13,336 nucleotides of DNA from Anaerolineaceae bacterium (GCA_028714615.1 JAQTMA010000111.1:1-13336); one strand, 5' to 3'. Shown: positions 1 through 7,425, counted from the first letter of the stretch. Made by a program: numbers and translations. Notes: generated by a model not told the origin, from the sequence alone.

Positions 1-67
1 AGCCTGGATCCCCGCGCTCAAGGCAACCCAAATGCATCCGGTGGAAACGCTCCGGGGATGGGAGTAA
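1..67 (+). CDS. C-terminal end of an FtsX-type ABC permease (partial, cut by window start)
   Basis: Reading in the frame that ends at TAA 65-67, the residues AWIPALKATQMHPVETLRGWE are the same as the last residues of the permease at 1703-4396 (quoted here in part: the end is ETLRGWE). In that family this is the cytoplasmic tail after the last membrane helix, with the common P-x-E-x-L-R ending. Only about 21 codons lie in the window, so it cannot be said whether the upstream gene is full length or a remnant like the copy at 7165-7425. The stop is followed 4 bp later by the ATG of an ATPase remnant, the same spacing as at 4396/4401. Confidence 0.7.
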   Translation, partial: AWIPALKATQMHPVETLRGWE

Positions 68-127
68 GGCAATGTTGCAGATGGTCGACCTGGTAAAAAC
101 CTATGGGGATGGCGCGGCGGTGCGAGC
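1..127 (+). repeat. ABC junction repeat, copy 1 (permease 3' end plus ATPase 5' end)
   Basis: This segment matches 4330-4456 without a difference that I can find by eye. It holds the last codons of an FtsX-type permease (stop codon 65-67), the 4-bp gap and the first 19 codons of an ABC ATPase. Homology ends abruptly after GTGCGAGC at about 127 and lower-GC sequence begins. The left end is cut by the window edge, so the upstream permease may be complete. Copy 3 (7365-7491) differs at several positions, so copies 1 and 2 are the closest pair and probably the most recent duplication or gene-conversion product. Confidence 0.9.
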
Positions 128-257
128 AGGAAATCAAGTTAACATTAATTCAATGAGCATTCCTGGTAAACCAATCGGGAATTTTCTATCTCGTAGATAT
201 GGATATTCGATATCGGAGCTTACCTCGAATTCAGTGGAAATATGGCGAAAGTCATAG
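72..257 (+). pseudogene. ABC ATPase 5' remnant fused to unrelated sequence (61 codons)
   Basis: The first 19 residues ([19 protein letters not shown]) are identical to the N-terminus of the intact ATPase at 7436-8098. After that come 42 residues with no resemblance to an ATPase: Walker A, Q-loop, signature and Walker B are all absent. The junction at base 127/128 coincides with a shift to more AT-rich sequence. The open frame ends at TGA or TAG-type stop by 257. I read it as a truncated gene joined to foreign DNA. A short translated leader ahead of the cargo genes is possible, but nothing in the sequence demonstrates it. The 42-residue tail is not recognised. Confidence 0.7.
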
Positions 258-355
258 GGTTAAAGTCTTGGGTAAATCGTGACTTTGACCCTATTGGTGT
301 GACAAGTGAAAAAGTATACAATGCCTTTAGGAGAAGATCTGATCTGAGATTCTAG
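197..355 (+). other. Short open frame, possible coding remnant of unknown origin
   Basis: The frame between a stop at 194-196 and TAG at 353-355 is open for 52 codons, with an ATG at 242 (37 residues beginning MAKVIGLKSWVNRDFDP). The composition, with several Trp, Asp and Phe residues, reads like protein, but there is no convincing ribosome binding site (GTGGA lies only 3-4 bases before the ATG). It overlaps the tail of the ATPase remnant in another frame. It may be a broken piece of the gene that supplied the cargo DNA. I do not recognise it and it may be chance. Confidence 0.2.
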
Positions 356-569
356 ATTGGATGTATACATCGCATTCTCCTGGGGATTAAAAAGCTTATT
401 GATACAAAACCAAACCCCATCGGATTGCAGCGAGAATAGGCCATGATAAGTTCCGGAAAAATGAAAACTTTACGAAGATTTAACTTCCTGCATGCTATGA
501 TTAACATAACTATAAATTTGAACCAGATCACAAATCAATCGGGTTTCACTATGGTTTTGGAGTGAAAGA
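356..569. other. Noncoding, AT-rich leader of the thioredoxin-fold gene
   Basis: No gene-like frame is seen here. A 10-bp palindrome ATGTATACAT lies at 361-370, and GTATAC also occurs at 314-319. TATAAA at 511-516 is a possible -10 element about 54 bases before the ATG at 570, but no good -35 element is at the right distance. The segment probably carries the promoter of the gene pair 570-1567; this is inference. Confidence 0.3.
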
Positions 570-1133
570 ATGAATAATATCAAACCCGGTGCTATAAATC
601 TGATCTTGATCGGATGCGTTATAGTATTGCTTCTTTCAAACCTGGGTCTATTCCTACGCATGAATGAATTACAGATCGAGATAATCCAGTTTTTACGAGC
701 TTCACAATTCTCATCAGATATGCCAAAGGGTCTCCAAAAAGGTGTCAAAGCACCCCAATTCAGCTTGGCAGATACAACAGGGCATATAGTTACGCTTGAG
801 GATTTTAGGGGACAGACCATACTAGTAGTTTTCTCGAGAACGACATGCCCAGCATGTCAGAAGATGTATCCGGTTTTAAAGAGTTTCCACGAGAGCCACC
901 CTTCACAGGTTATTATAATGATTTCAAGCGGCACAGAAGAAGAAAACCGCCAAATACTCATAAAAGAGGAATTAGATTTTCCAATATTGAAATGGCAAGA
1001 TAGTATAACCAGTACATATCAGGTCCCAGGTACGCCATTCTTTTATATTATTGATGGCCAGGGCTTCATTCTCAGAAGTGAATTTGCGGATTCATTAGCA
1101 AGTATTGAAGCCCTTTTTCGTTTCGATCATTGA
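570..1133 (+). CDS. Membrane-anchored thioredoxin-fold protein (TlpA/MauD-like) with CPAC motif
   Basis: This is a 187-residue protein. One hydrophobic helix at about residues 9-29 should anchor it in the membrane with the catalytic domain outside. The domain starts at about residue 58 with the pattern GVKAPQFSLADTTG, followed by LEDFRGQTILVVF, which is typical of redoxin/AhpC-TSA-like and TlpA proteins. The redox site is C93-P-A-C96, and a Thr-Pro at 155-156 fits the cis-proline loop beside the active site. In known relatives this fold reduces, oxidises or isomerises disulfides of exported proteins; MauD, for example, is needed to mature the cysteine-rich subunit of methylamine dehydrogenase. 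ATG 570 is preceded by GGAG at 559-562, 7 bases away. The next gene encodes an eight-cysteine exported protein, an obvious candidate substrate. The fold is clear; the direction of the reaction is not. Confidence 0.85.
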   Translation: MNNIKPGAINLILIGCVIVLLLSNLGLFLRMNELQIEIIQFLRASQFSSDMPKGLQKGVKAPQFSLADTTGHIVTLEDFRGQTILVVFSRTTCPACQKMYPVLKSFHESHPSQVIIMISSGTEEENRQILIKEELDFPILKWQDSITSTYQVPGTPFFYIIDGQGFILRSEFADSLASIEALFRFDH

Positions 1134-1156
1134 CATACTAAGTCAGCCCACGCTGA

Positions 1157-1163
1157 AAGGAGG
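1157..1163 (+). promoter_or_regulatory. Orphan Shine-Dalgarno-like AAGGAGG
   Basis: A full-strength AAGGAGG sits 24 bases after the stop of the thioredoxin-fold gene, but no ATG, GTG or TTG follows at a usable distance in a frame that stays open. An ATT-start reading would stop after about four codons. It may be a relic of a lost small gene, or chance. A weak hairpin TGGGTT/AACCCA (1192-1197 with 1205-1210) lies between it and the next gene. Confidence 0.3.
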
Positions 1164-1249
1164 AGATTAAATTTATTCGATCTATATAGAGTGGGTTCTG
1201 TATCAACCCAGATTATCACGATCCAACATATATCCAGAAGGAGGATTTG

Positions 1250-1567
1250 ATGGCAACCTATGGAAAAGCCGACCATATTTTATTAAGCCTGCTATTGATT
1301 ATGTTCATAGCGGGGATTGCGTTAGCTGCGACAAATTTCGTAGCCTATGCTGCCACATCTGACCTACCAAAACAACAAGATGCAAATATACGAAGGCTAT
1401 GTCCAATAGAGTATTGCCGTCTTATCAGTACGGCTGATTGTGGTTCTTGCTTTGCGAATGACCAACCTGGAAAAATTCGACACTGGAAATGTCACATCGA
1501 AGATCCATGTACTGGTTATGTTGGTGCGGAATATGACACATATGAATGCGTATTGATCTGTGGATGA
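1250..1567 (+). CDS. Exported cysteine-rich small protein, unknown function
   Basis: This is a 105-residue protein from ATG 1250; a TTG three bases upstream is in frame, but AAGGAGG at 1238-1244 is 5 bases from the ATG and favours it. Residues about 9-35 are hydrophobic and end in an Ala-rich stretch (FVAYAA), fitting a signal peptide with cleavage near residue 35, or else a single anchor. The remaining 70 residues carry eight cysteines (51, 56, 64, 67, 81, 87, 100, 104), one Trp (79) and few hydrophobic runs, as in a small disulfide-stabilised domain. The even cysteine number suggests four disulfides. Its upstream partner is a thioredoxin-fold protein 116 bp away. The pair resembles MauD plus the cysteine-rich MauA in layout, but a single Trp excludes a tryptophan tryptophylquinone made from two Trp residues. 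I do not recognise the family; a toxin, bacteriocin or enzyme small subunit are all possible. Confidence 0.75.
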   Translation: MATYGKADHILLSLLLIMFIAGIALAATNFVAYAATSDLPKQQDANIRRLCPIEYCRLISTADCGSCFANDQPGKIRHWKCHIEDPCTGYVGAEYDTYECVLICG

Positions 1568-1621
1568 GGGAATTGGCGTCTCTTTTGATCCTCATAATGA
1601 TCTACATCATTAATACGGGCA

Positions 1622-1685
1622 CGAGGTTGAAGAACCAAAGTATTACTTAATTGGAATCTTCAACCTCGGACTCACCCCCTTTTTT
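1622..1685 (+). terminator. Probable rho-independent terminator or attenuator
   Basis: A perfect 12-bp inverted repeat pairs 1622-1633 (CGAGGTTGAAGA) with 1657-1668, enclosing a 23-base loop. Six T residues follow at 1680-1685, about 11 bases after the stem, which is farther than in a strong terminator. It would close the transcript of 570-1567. The permease ATG at 1703 is only 17 bases beyond the T-tract, so no promoter fits between them. The permease is therefore expressed by read-through or from a promoter before the hairpin. Confidence 0.6.
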
Positions 1686-1702
1686 ACAACAATTCCTAAT
1701 CG

Positions 1703-4396
1703 ATGGGATGTATTCGATTGAACAATGTGAAGAATCCTCAATACGTACCCAATCTCTTGCGCAGATTTGTTCATTTTAGATTCCTTGCTTTCGGGTTGCT
1801 AATCATCAGCCTGGCCTTCCAGTTTGTGAGTGCGGCAATCTATACAACAAATCTAACTGCCGATCGAGACCTTTCCGGGCATTGGCGTACTTCATACGAT
1901 ATACTGGTGCGCCCACCCGAGAGTCGTAATGATATCGAAGAGCACCATGGGCTGGTGGAGGCCAACAGCCTATCCGGAATTGCTGGGGGGATCACTTACA
2001 GCCAGTTCGAACTGATCAAAGCCCTTCCTGGGATTGAGGTTGCTGCGCCGATTGCCATGCTTGGATACATCCCTGAAAGACTCCAGGCTGCCAATTTCGG
2101 TGTGCAAGCTAAACCGGGAATTTACGAGTCTTCCGTAACTCTGGAGATTAACAATGGCGTCAATAGTTACAGCACCGTTTATGGCGGCATGAATTTTTAC
2201 GTCGGAGCGGACGCAAAAGGCGGGTTTAGTTCCGTACCTAAGCTTGGCATGACTGCGGTAAACCCACCATATTCAATAACCTCGAACGTTGATTTATCTT
2301 TCTTGATGGCCGGGATTGATCCTTTCCAGGAGTCACAACTTGTTGGGTTGGACCGGGCTTTGTTAACGAATGAGGTGCTAGAGGCAAGTTTGACCGACCC
2401 TTCATATGAGAAAGCGCTTCACCAGGCTCTGATCCAGGGATTGATCCAGAGTGTATACCTGGATGACAATAAGACCGTATCGATTCAGAAGATTACAGAT
2501 CGGGAAGGTAAGCCTGAAACTCTGGTGAATGTCCCCGTGCTCATCAACGCTACCCCTTACGTACAGCTAAAATTGCGCACCGAATTGAAACGTAAAGTGT
2601 TACCTCCTGAGGTCACAACACTTGCAGAAATCATCACCCGAGGGGGTGGTACTTATTTGGCCTCGCTGCCTGAAGAATTGGTGGCAACCAAAGAAATGGA
2701 TAGCGCTCAAGCTTATAAGCAACTGGCGATCAATTTACTACTCCCCAATGGTTTGGCATCCCGCAACCCTTTTCCATTTCCGGAAACTGCGACGATGCAG
2801 ACCTTCTCTGCCAGTATCCCCAGCCCAATCAAGTATCAAGAAGCCCAGTTGCCTTTCCCTGGTGGAGGGAATCATCTGGAGATCCTCCTACCTCAAGGGT
2901 CTGAGGCGATTGGGTACAAGGCTGAACCCGCCTACCGCGAATCAACCGATGGGTCGACTGCAGGAAAACAAAATCGGTTTAATGCGAATTTCATCTTGGA
3001 TGCAATCGGCGTTTTTGATATCGAACGCCTGCCTAAACCTACGGATGCCAATCGTGTGCCATTGGAAACGTACTTCCCACCACTTGCCATCCTGCGCTAT
3101 GATATGGAAGGGCATCCGGTCGAACCTCGCATGTTGAATCCCACCCTCAACCTGGCCGGGTATATTCAATCCCCACCCCTTATTCTCACTACCTTGAAGG
3201 CCGCGCGGCTCATAGCTGGAGAAGACTGCATCAGTGCGATCCGCATCCGTATAAAGGGGCTTGATCGTCTGGATCATACTGCTCAACAAAAGATCGAAGC
3301 TATTGCCAGTGAGATTCACCGCCTAACTGGATTGGATGTGGACATCATGGTTGGATCTTCGCCCAAACGTATTCTGGTAAAGGTGCCGGATATTGGCATC
3401 GTTGAAGAACAGTGGGTGCAAAAGGGGGTCAATACTCAGATCGGCCAAAGCATCAATCAGACCAACCTGTTCCTACTGGGGGTTTTCTCCGGGGTATGTG
3501 TCATATTCGTTTTCAGTACAACGTTGGTAAGCGTCATCCAACGGAAGAGTGAGATTGGCTTACTCAAAGCACTCGGATGGCGCTCGCACACCGTATTTAA
3601 TACCTTCATCGCTGAAATCCTTGGGGTGGTTTTCTTCAGTACCCTCTTGGGAATCGGGCTATCCGTTGGATTGTCGTGGCTTTTTCACCTTGACTTCCTC
3701 TGGAGCTGGGCGGGTGAAGCCTTCGTGCTTACACTGGTAGTTGGTGGTGTCGGAGGTCTTCTCCCGGTTTGGTCCAGCATCCATAGCACCCCAGCCGTCA
3801 CTCTCCAGATGGGTCAGATTTCGCCCATCCGTCAGCTTTGGTTTTCCAGCAATTACCCCTTGCAAAGCTTGTACCGTCGCCCAGTGCGTAATTTGGTGGT
3901 CATGCTCGGGCAAGCGGCAGGCAGTGGTATGGTGGTCCTGATTCTCCTCGCCATTTTCCAAAGTCATGGGTATCTGGTTGGGACACTAACCCTGCTGGGA
4001 GAATATATCCAGCAGCGGGTTGGATGTTTTCATTACCTGATTGCAACTCTTTGCCTGTTGTTATCGGGGTTGAGTTTGAGTGATCAGATGATCCTGGCGG
4101 TTCGAGAACAATCCCGAGAAATTGGCTTGTTGATGGCTGTCGGTTGGCGAACGCGGGGTATTTTTACAGTGTTTATCACCCAGGGTTTGGCGCTTGGACT
4201 GGTCGGGGGGATTATCGGATCGCTCAGCGCGGTGATGTTTTATGGGTTGCTTTCCACAAGTCTGCCCTGGAGTGCGCTATGGTTTGGACTGTTGGGTATA
4301 TGCTTAAGTGCTGCAACCGGGGGGATTGCAGCCTGGATCCCCGCGCTCAAGGCAACCCAAATGCATCCGGTGGAAACGCTCCGGGGATGGGAGTAA
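1703..4396 (+). CDS. FtsX/MacB-type ABC transporter permease, full length
   Basis: This is an 897-residue membrane protein. A first membrane helix (about 27-47) is followed by a large extracytoplasmic domain (about 50-580), then three helices (about 588-608, 635-660, 668-690) forming the first FtsX domain. The second bundle lies at about 730-752, 774-794, 820-850 and 858-882. Each bundle has the typical cytoplasmic coupling segment: EIGLLKALGW near 617 and EIGLLMAVGW near 806, where the ATPase docks. Such permeases act with a LolD/MacB-class ATPase in lipoprotein or peptide export, or in mechanotransmission such as cell-wall hydrolase control. The start at ATG 1703 has no clear ribosome binding site; TTG 1718 and GTG 1727 are in-frame alternatives. 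Its own ATPase partner 4 bp downstream is broken, so it probably works with the intact ATPase at 7436-8098. The substrate is unknown. Confidence 0.9.
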   Translation: MGCIRLNNVKNPQYVPNLLRRFVHFRFLAFGLLIISLAFQFVSAAIYTTNLTADRDLSGHWRTSYDILVRPPESRNDIEEHHGLVEANSLSGIAGGITYSQFELIKALPGIEVAAPIAMLGYIPERLQAANFGVQAKPGIYESSVTLEINNGVNSYSTVYGGMNFYVGADAKGGFSSVPKLGMTAVNPPYSITSNVDLSFLMAGIDPFQESQLVGLDRALLTNEVLEASLTDPSYEKALHQALIQGLIQSVYLDDNKTVSIQKITDREGKPETLVNVPVLINATPYVQLKLRTELKRKVLPPEVTTLAEIITRGGGTYLASLPEELVATKEMDSAQAYKQLAINLLLPNGLASRNPFPFPETATMQTFSASIPSPIKYQEAQLPFPGGGNHLEILLPQGSEAIGYKAEPAYRESTDGSTAGKQNRFNANFILDAIGVFDIERLPKPTDANRVPLETYFPPLAILRYDMEGHPVEPRMLNPTLNLAGYIQSPPLILTTLKAARLIAGEDCISAIRIRIKGLDRLDHTAQQKIEAIASEIHRLTGLDVDIMVGSSPKRILVKVPDIGIVEEQWVQKGVNTQIGQSINQTNLFLLGVFSGVCVIFVFSTTLVSVIQRKSEIGLLKALGWRSHTVFNTFIAEILGVVFFSTLLGIGLSVGLSWLFHLDFLWSWAGEAFVLTLVVGGVGGLLPVWSSIHSTPAVTLQMGQISPIRQLWFSSNYPLQSLYRRPVRNLVVMLGQAAGSGMVVLILLAIFQSHGYLVGTLTLLGEYIQQRVGCFHYLIATLCLLLSGLSLSDQMILAVREQSREIGLLMAVGWRTRGIFTVFITQGLALGLVGGIIGSLSAVMFYGLLSTSLPWSALWFGLLGICLSAATGGIAAWIPALKATQMHPVETLRGWE

Positions 4397-4475
4397 GGCA
4401 ATGTTGCAGATGGTCGACCTGGTAAAAACCTATGGGGATGGCGCGGCGGTGCGAGCCGTTGATGGGATCAACCTG
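4144..4475 (+). repeat. ABC junction repeat, copy 2
   Basis: These 332 bases align without a gap to 7179-7510 and, over 4330-4456, to bases 1-127. They span the end of the permease gene, the 4-bp gap and the first 25 codons of the ATPase. Differences from copy 3 include CTCAAGG against CGCAAAG near the permease end and TGG against TAG in the last codons. Homology with the intact ATPase resumes after a deletion, at 4476-4608 against 7790-7922. Confidence 0.9.
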
Positions 4476-4661
4476 AAGGATCGTGCCCAGGAGCTGTTGC
4501 AGAAGGTGGACATGGAGAAACGCCTGCACCACCTGCCGGGGCAGCTATCGGGAGGAGAGCAGCAGCGAAGGGCCATCGCGCGGGATTTGATCAACGCATG
4601 CGCATCCATTTTCGTTGATTATTCGGAAATCCTTATTCAATTACCCTCAAGGAGACTATAA
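4401..4661 (+). pseudogene. ABC ATPase remnant lacking Walker A and Walker B
   Basis: This is an 86-codon open frame derived from the same ATPase as 7436-8098. Residues 1-25 match, then residues 26-118 of the intact protein are missing (279 bases, 93 codons, frame kept). The end points lie in similar sequences (ATCAACCTG and TTCAATCTA), as in slippage between short repeats. What remains includes the signature LSGGEQQR, but with V-to-R and A-to-D changes right after it. Homology ends near 4608, before Walker B. With no P-loop it cannot bind ATP normally. Its stop (4659-4661) is 2 bases before the amidase ATG, and its last codons overlap that gene's AAGGAG, so it might act as a translated leader through coupling; this is inference. 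Confidence 0.85.
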
Positions 4662-4663
4662 AA

Positions 4664-5905
4664 ATGAATATGCATTCAAGCAAGCTAACCTTCAATATCT
4701 TTGCGGTTCTGGGATTATTATTAACGCCATTTAGCTTAGCGTCAACCAACAGAGAACAGGCAATTGGTTTCACACATGATCAAGAGGTAATTTCCCATTC
4801 CTTAAAAACGCGGGTTAATCCCTGGATAACCGATGAAGATAAAATCAAGGCGGTAATCAACTCTTACTTTTATTTACGTTACGAGGGGCAGAAGCAACTT
4901 AAAGAACAAGATTATTCTTCTCTCTTGGCAGATAAAACACAGAAATGGGTCCAGGAAGAAGAAGATAAACGCGAGATCGAATTCTATGTTGCATCGATTT
5001 TTAAGCTCAATTATGTGGATTATAAATATGCACTCGATTATGATTCTATTGAAATCATAAGCAACATTGCGACGGTCCATTTACGCGAGAATCATGAAGT
5101 GATATTTGAAGCCATTGCTCCAGAAGTATCTAAACTGGCTAATCTTGAGCATGTAATTACTCTCCGTAAATCCTCATACAGGTGGGCAATTGTAAGTGAC
5201 GAGTATCAGGACGAGGTTACTAGAATGATGACTGCCGAGACCAAAGAAAGTATCCTTAAACGGGTACGCCTCAATTATGAGGATGATTTACACCGAGCCA
5301 TTGTTATAGAAGGTGGGAAGAATACACATAAGTCGCCATATACTACTGATTATTTGTATGATAGAACCCTAGCAGTCAACTACGCAGATTCATATTGGGA
5401 TAGTACAGGTCCCCATTATCGACGTGATCCATCTGGTAATGACTGTACCAATTTTGTGTCACAGTCTATTTACGCTGGTCAAAGTAAATCTCCACCTGAC
5501 ACAGATGGAATGGGATCACCGAGCAGTGATCCAATAAGCTGGGAGTATGGACACAATTGGTATTATCGGTTCGACAGCGGGTCTTCCTCAACACCTCTCA
5601 ATCAATCAGCATCTTATGCATGGATAAATGTGGGAGGACAGAACAATTTCATACAGACCGGCTACACAACGGGGCCATTTGGTTATGAAACCAATATCTG
5701 CACAATTCGCGATGGTGATGTAATTCAATATAAGGTAAACGGGTACTGGTCTCATGAGGGGATGTTGGTTCAAATAATAGGCCCATGTACAAGCCTATCC
5801 AACTTTTTAATTGATGCACATACATCTGATCGATATCACTATCCCCTTTCCTACTGGAGTTCATTTGAGCTCAATTATCTTGTCATCGATGGATGGCGAG
5901 GATAG
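4664..5905 (+). CDS. Secreted putative amidase (Amidase_6-type cysteine hydrolase)
   Basis: This is a 413-residue exported protein. A signal peptide of about 26 residues ends near SLAS. Residues about 30-220 form a charged, partly helical region of unknown role. The C-terminal domain begins near residue 228 with YLYDRTLAVNYADSYW and has the hallmark DCTNFVSQ (D260, C261) of the putative amidase domain Pfam Amidase_6. Candidate catalytic partners are H364 in WSHEGM and D384/H386 in IDAHTSD. Members of this family are thought to cut amide bonds, probably in cell wall or peptides, but few have been assayed. ATG 4664 has AAGGAG at 4649-4654, 9 bases away; ATG 4670 is an in-frame alternative. The gene is more AT-rich than the ABC genes around it and sits between two copies of the ABC junction repeat, so it looks like acquired cargo. 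The next gene is a lipoprotein 136 bp downstream. Confidence 0.8.
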   Translation: MNMHSSKLTFNIFAVLGLLLTPFSLASTNREQAIGFTHDQEVISHSLKTRVNPWITDEDKIKAVINSYFYLRYEGQKQLKEQDYSSLLADKTQKWVQEEEDKREIEFYVASIFKLNYVDYKYALDYDSIEIISNIATVHLRENHEVIFEAIAPEVSKLANLEHVITLRKSSYRWAIVSDEYQDEVTRMMTAETKESILKRVRLNYEDDLHRAIVIEGGKNTHKSPYTTDYLYDRTLAVNYADSYWDSTGPHYRRDPSGNDCTNFVSQSIYAGQSKSPPDTDGMGSPSSDPISWEYGHNWYYRFDSGSSSTPLNQSASYAWINVGGQNNFIQTGYTTGPFGYETNICTIRDGDVIQYKVNGYWSHEGMLVQIIGPCTSLSNFLIDAHTSDRYHYPLSYWSSFELNYLVIDGWRG

Positions 5906-6041
5906 AATTACGATCTAATTCTCCTCAAATATGTGACGATTATAATAAATCCGCCGAATTATCCTTACCCCATTGGATTGTAGATAGGTTTATAGTAGTA
6001 TGACTTTCGAGATATCCATTTTACGTTAGGAAATCCCAATT

Positions 6042-7118
6042 ATGGCTATCATTTTTGTGCGTTTGCTGAAAAGAGGAATGATCTTGCTAATTATTATTTG
6101 CCTGGATAGTTGCAATCATCCATCGATCAACCAATTGACACCTACCGCGAAAATTCCGGCATCTGGTATACAAGGAGTGACTGACGTCCCAATATCGGGA
6201 CAATCAACATTATCAACTGCCCCATCATTAACGCCGCAAGGCTCTCGGATACCTGTGTCTCTCCCGGATAATTTGGAGGTGGAAGAATACACGCTTAAGT
6301 CAAAGCCTCAACTCGACCCCTTGAGTTTTGAAGTAACACAGGGTTCAACGGCAGAGGTGCTGAAAAAACACCAGGTTGCGCGAAGTATGAAGCTCCACCT
6401 GTCAGATACCAACGATAAACTCGGACAATTCGGTTATAGCTTAACTCCAGTGAAAGCTTCGAGATCTTATATACTCAATCGCAATCAACGCCCCTTCCTC
6501 CAGAACATTGAAAGTTTTGGAAAGGTCTCGATAAACACTTCGGGAACTGATTTCGTGATAGTAATCATTACTAAAGATTCAACGGTGTTGGTCAGCAAAG
6601 CCCATGTGACTCAAACGAATCCTTGGGAAGCCAGTCATAATATTTTCGCAGTTTTTCTGGGAGATGATTTGCTGATTGCCCAACAAGTTGACATAGATGG
6701 TTTTCAGGTTCAAGTAACGCAAGCCGGAAAAACGATTTTTATGGATACTTCTATACCAGCAGGGTATAGGTCAGTTGCCACACCATTACAAGGTTTGTGG
6801 GTAGATGAAGGACATTGGTATCTGGAAGTGGGTGGTGAAGTTTTCCTGGATGGAGAATCCTTGAACAGGCAATATGACTATACTGAAGTTTTTCATTTTC
6901 AATTGATTCATGGCCATCCCTTCTATTTTTTTAATGACGGGACCGGTATTGGCGTTTCGTACAACCATCAAATACTTCCCTTGCGTTATACCGAAATACC
7001 GCACTATGAGTGCTGCAGTGCAGCAGAATTGAATCCAGTTGGCAGAGAGAATATCGTTGCATTCTTTGCCCAACGTCAAGGAATATGGTCCTACGTGGAG
7101 ATTAGTGTTTTTCCCTGA
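6042..7118 (+). CDS. Putative lipoprotein, unknown family (paralogue of 10627-11640)
   Basis: This is a 358-residue protein with an N-terminal hydrophobic segment (about 13-21) and C24 in LDSC. That resembles a lipobox, though Asp at position -2 is unusual. A Thr/Pro/Ser-rich linker runs to about residue 75. The folded part begins with EEYTLKSKPQLDPLSFE and ends with a well-marked motif IPHYECCSAAELNP, with adjacent cysteines C324-C325, then VAFFAQR and W-YVE. All these motifs recur in the protein at 10627-11640, so they define a local family. Relative to that paralogue it has about 70 extra residues in the middle. TAGGA at 6027-6031 lies 10 bases before ATG 6042; ATG 6078 is a weaker alternative. 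It follows the secreted amidase and may be its surface partner, but this is only proximity. The function is not recognised. Confidence 0.75.
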   Translation: MAIIFVRLLKRGMILLIIICLDSCNHPSINQLTPTAKIPASGIQGVTDVPISGQSTLSTAPSLTPQGSRIPVSLPDNLEVEEYTLKSKPQLDPLSFEVTQGSTAEVLKKHQVARSMKLHLSDTNDKLGQFGYSLTPVKASRSYILNRNQRPFLQNIESFGKVSINTSGTDFVIVIITKDSTVLVSKAHVTQTNPWEASHNIFAVFLGDDLLIAQQVDIDGFQVQVTQAGKTIFMDTSIPAGYRSVATPLQGLWVDEGHWYLEVGGEVFLDGESLNRQYDYTEVFHFQLIHGHPFYFFNDGTGIGVSYNHQILPLRYTEIPHYECCSAAELNPVGRENIVAFFAQRQGIWSYVEISVFP

Positions 7119-7164
7119 TCCGGGCCGGCTGGCCGGCATCGCAGCCGGAACAGTGATGAAACAC

Positions 7165-7425
7165 ATGGTGAGTGTCTATTGGCGAACGCGGGGTATTTTT
7201 ACGGTGTTCATCACCCAGGGTATGGCTCTTGGACTGGTCGGGGGAATTATCGGATCGATCAGCGCGGTGATGTTTTATGGGTTGCTTTCCACAAGTCTGC
7301 CCTGGAGTGCGCTATGGTTTGGATTGTTGGGTATATGCTTAAGTGTTGCTACCGGGGGGATTGCAGCCTGGATCCCCGCGCGCAAAGCAACCCAAATGCA
7401 TCCGGTGGAAACGCTCCGGGGATAG
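7165..7425 (+). pseudogene. FtsX-type permease 3' remnant
   Basis: Only the last 82 or so codons of the permease survive, from the WRTRGIFTVFITQG segment on. They cover the final two membrane helices and the tail MHPVETLRG. In the complete gene this corresponds to 4144-4396. The last Trp codon has become TAG, so the frame ends two residues early (7423-7425). Clear homology starts at 7179; MVSVYW just before it may be a diverged LMAVGW. The segment 7119-7160 between the lipoprotein stop and this remnant is a GC-rich patch (GCCGGCTGGCCGGC) unlike the AT-rich gene before it, and may mark the recombination join. No coupling helix or extracytoplasmic domain remains, so this is not a working permease. 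Confidence 0.85.

Noticed and set aside
1250..1567. Methylamine dehydrogenase light chain (TTQ enzyme)
   Set aside because: Only one Trp and eight cysteines are present, while TTQ needs two Trp residues. No heavy-chain or maturation genes are in view, so only the layout is similar.
2622..3967. Frames on both strands inside the permease gene
   Set aside because: They overlap a full-length permease with clear membrane helices and FtsX motifs; their translations look random.
5904..5922. Terminator after the amidase gene
   Set aside because: AGAATTA/TAATTCT forms only a weak AT-rich 7-bp stem without a following T-tract.
7039..7425. A 128-residue protein starting inside the lipoprotein gene
   Set aside because: Its first part is an out-of-frame reading of the lipoprotein end; only the part from about 7165 is genuine permease remnant.
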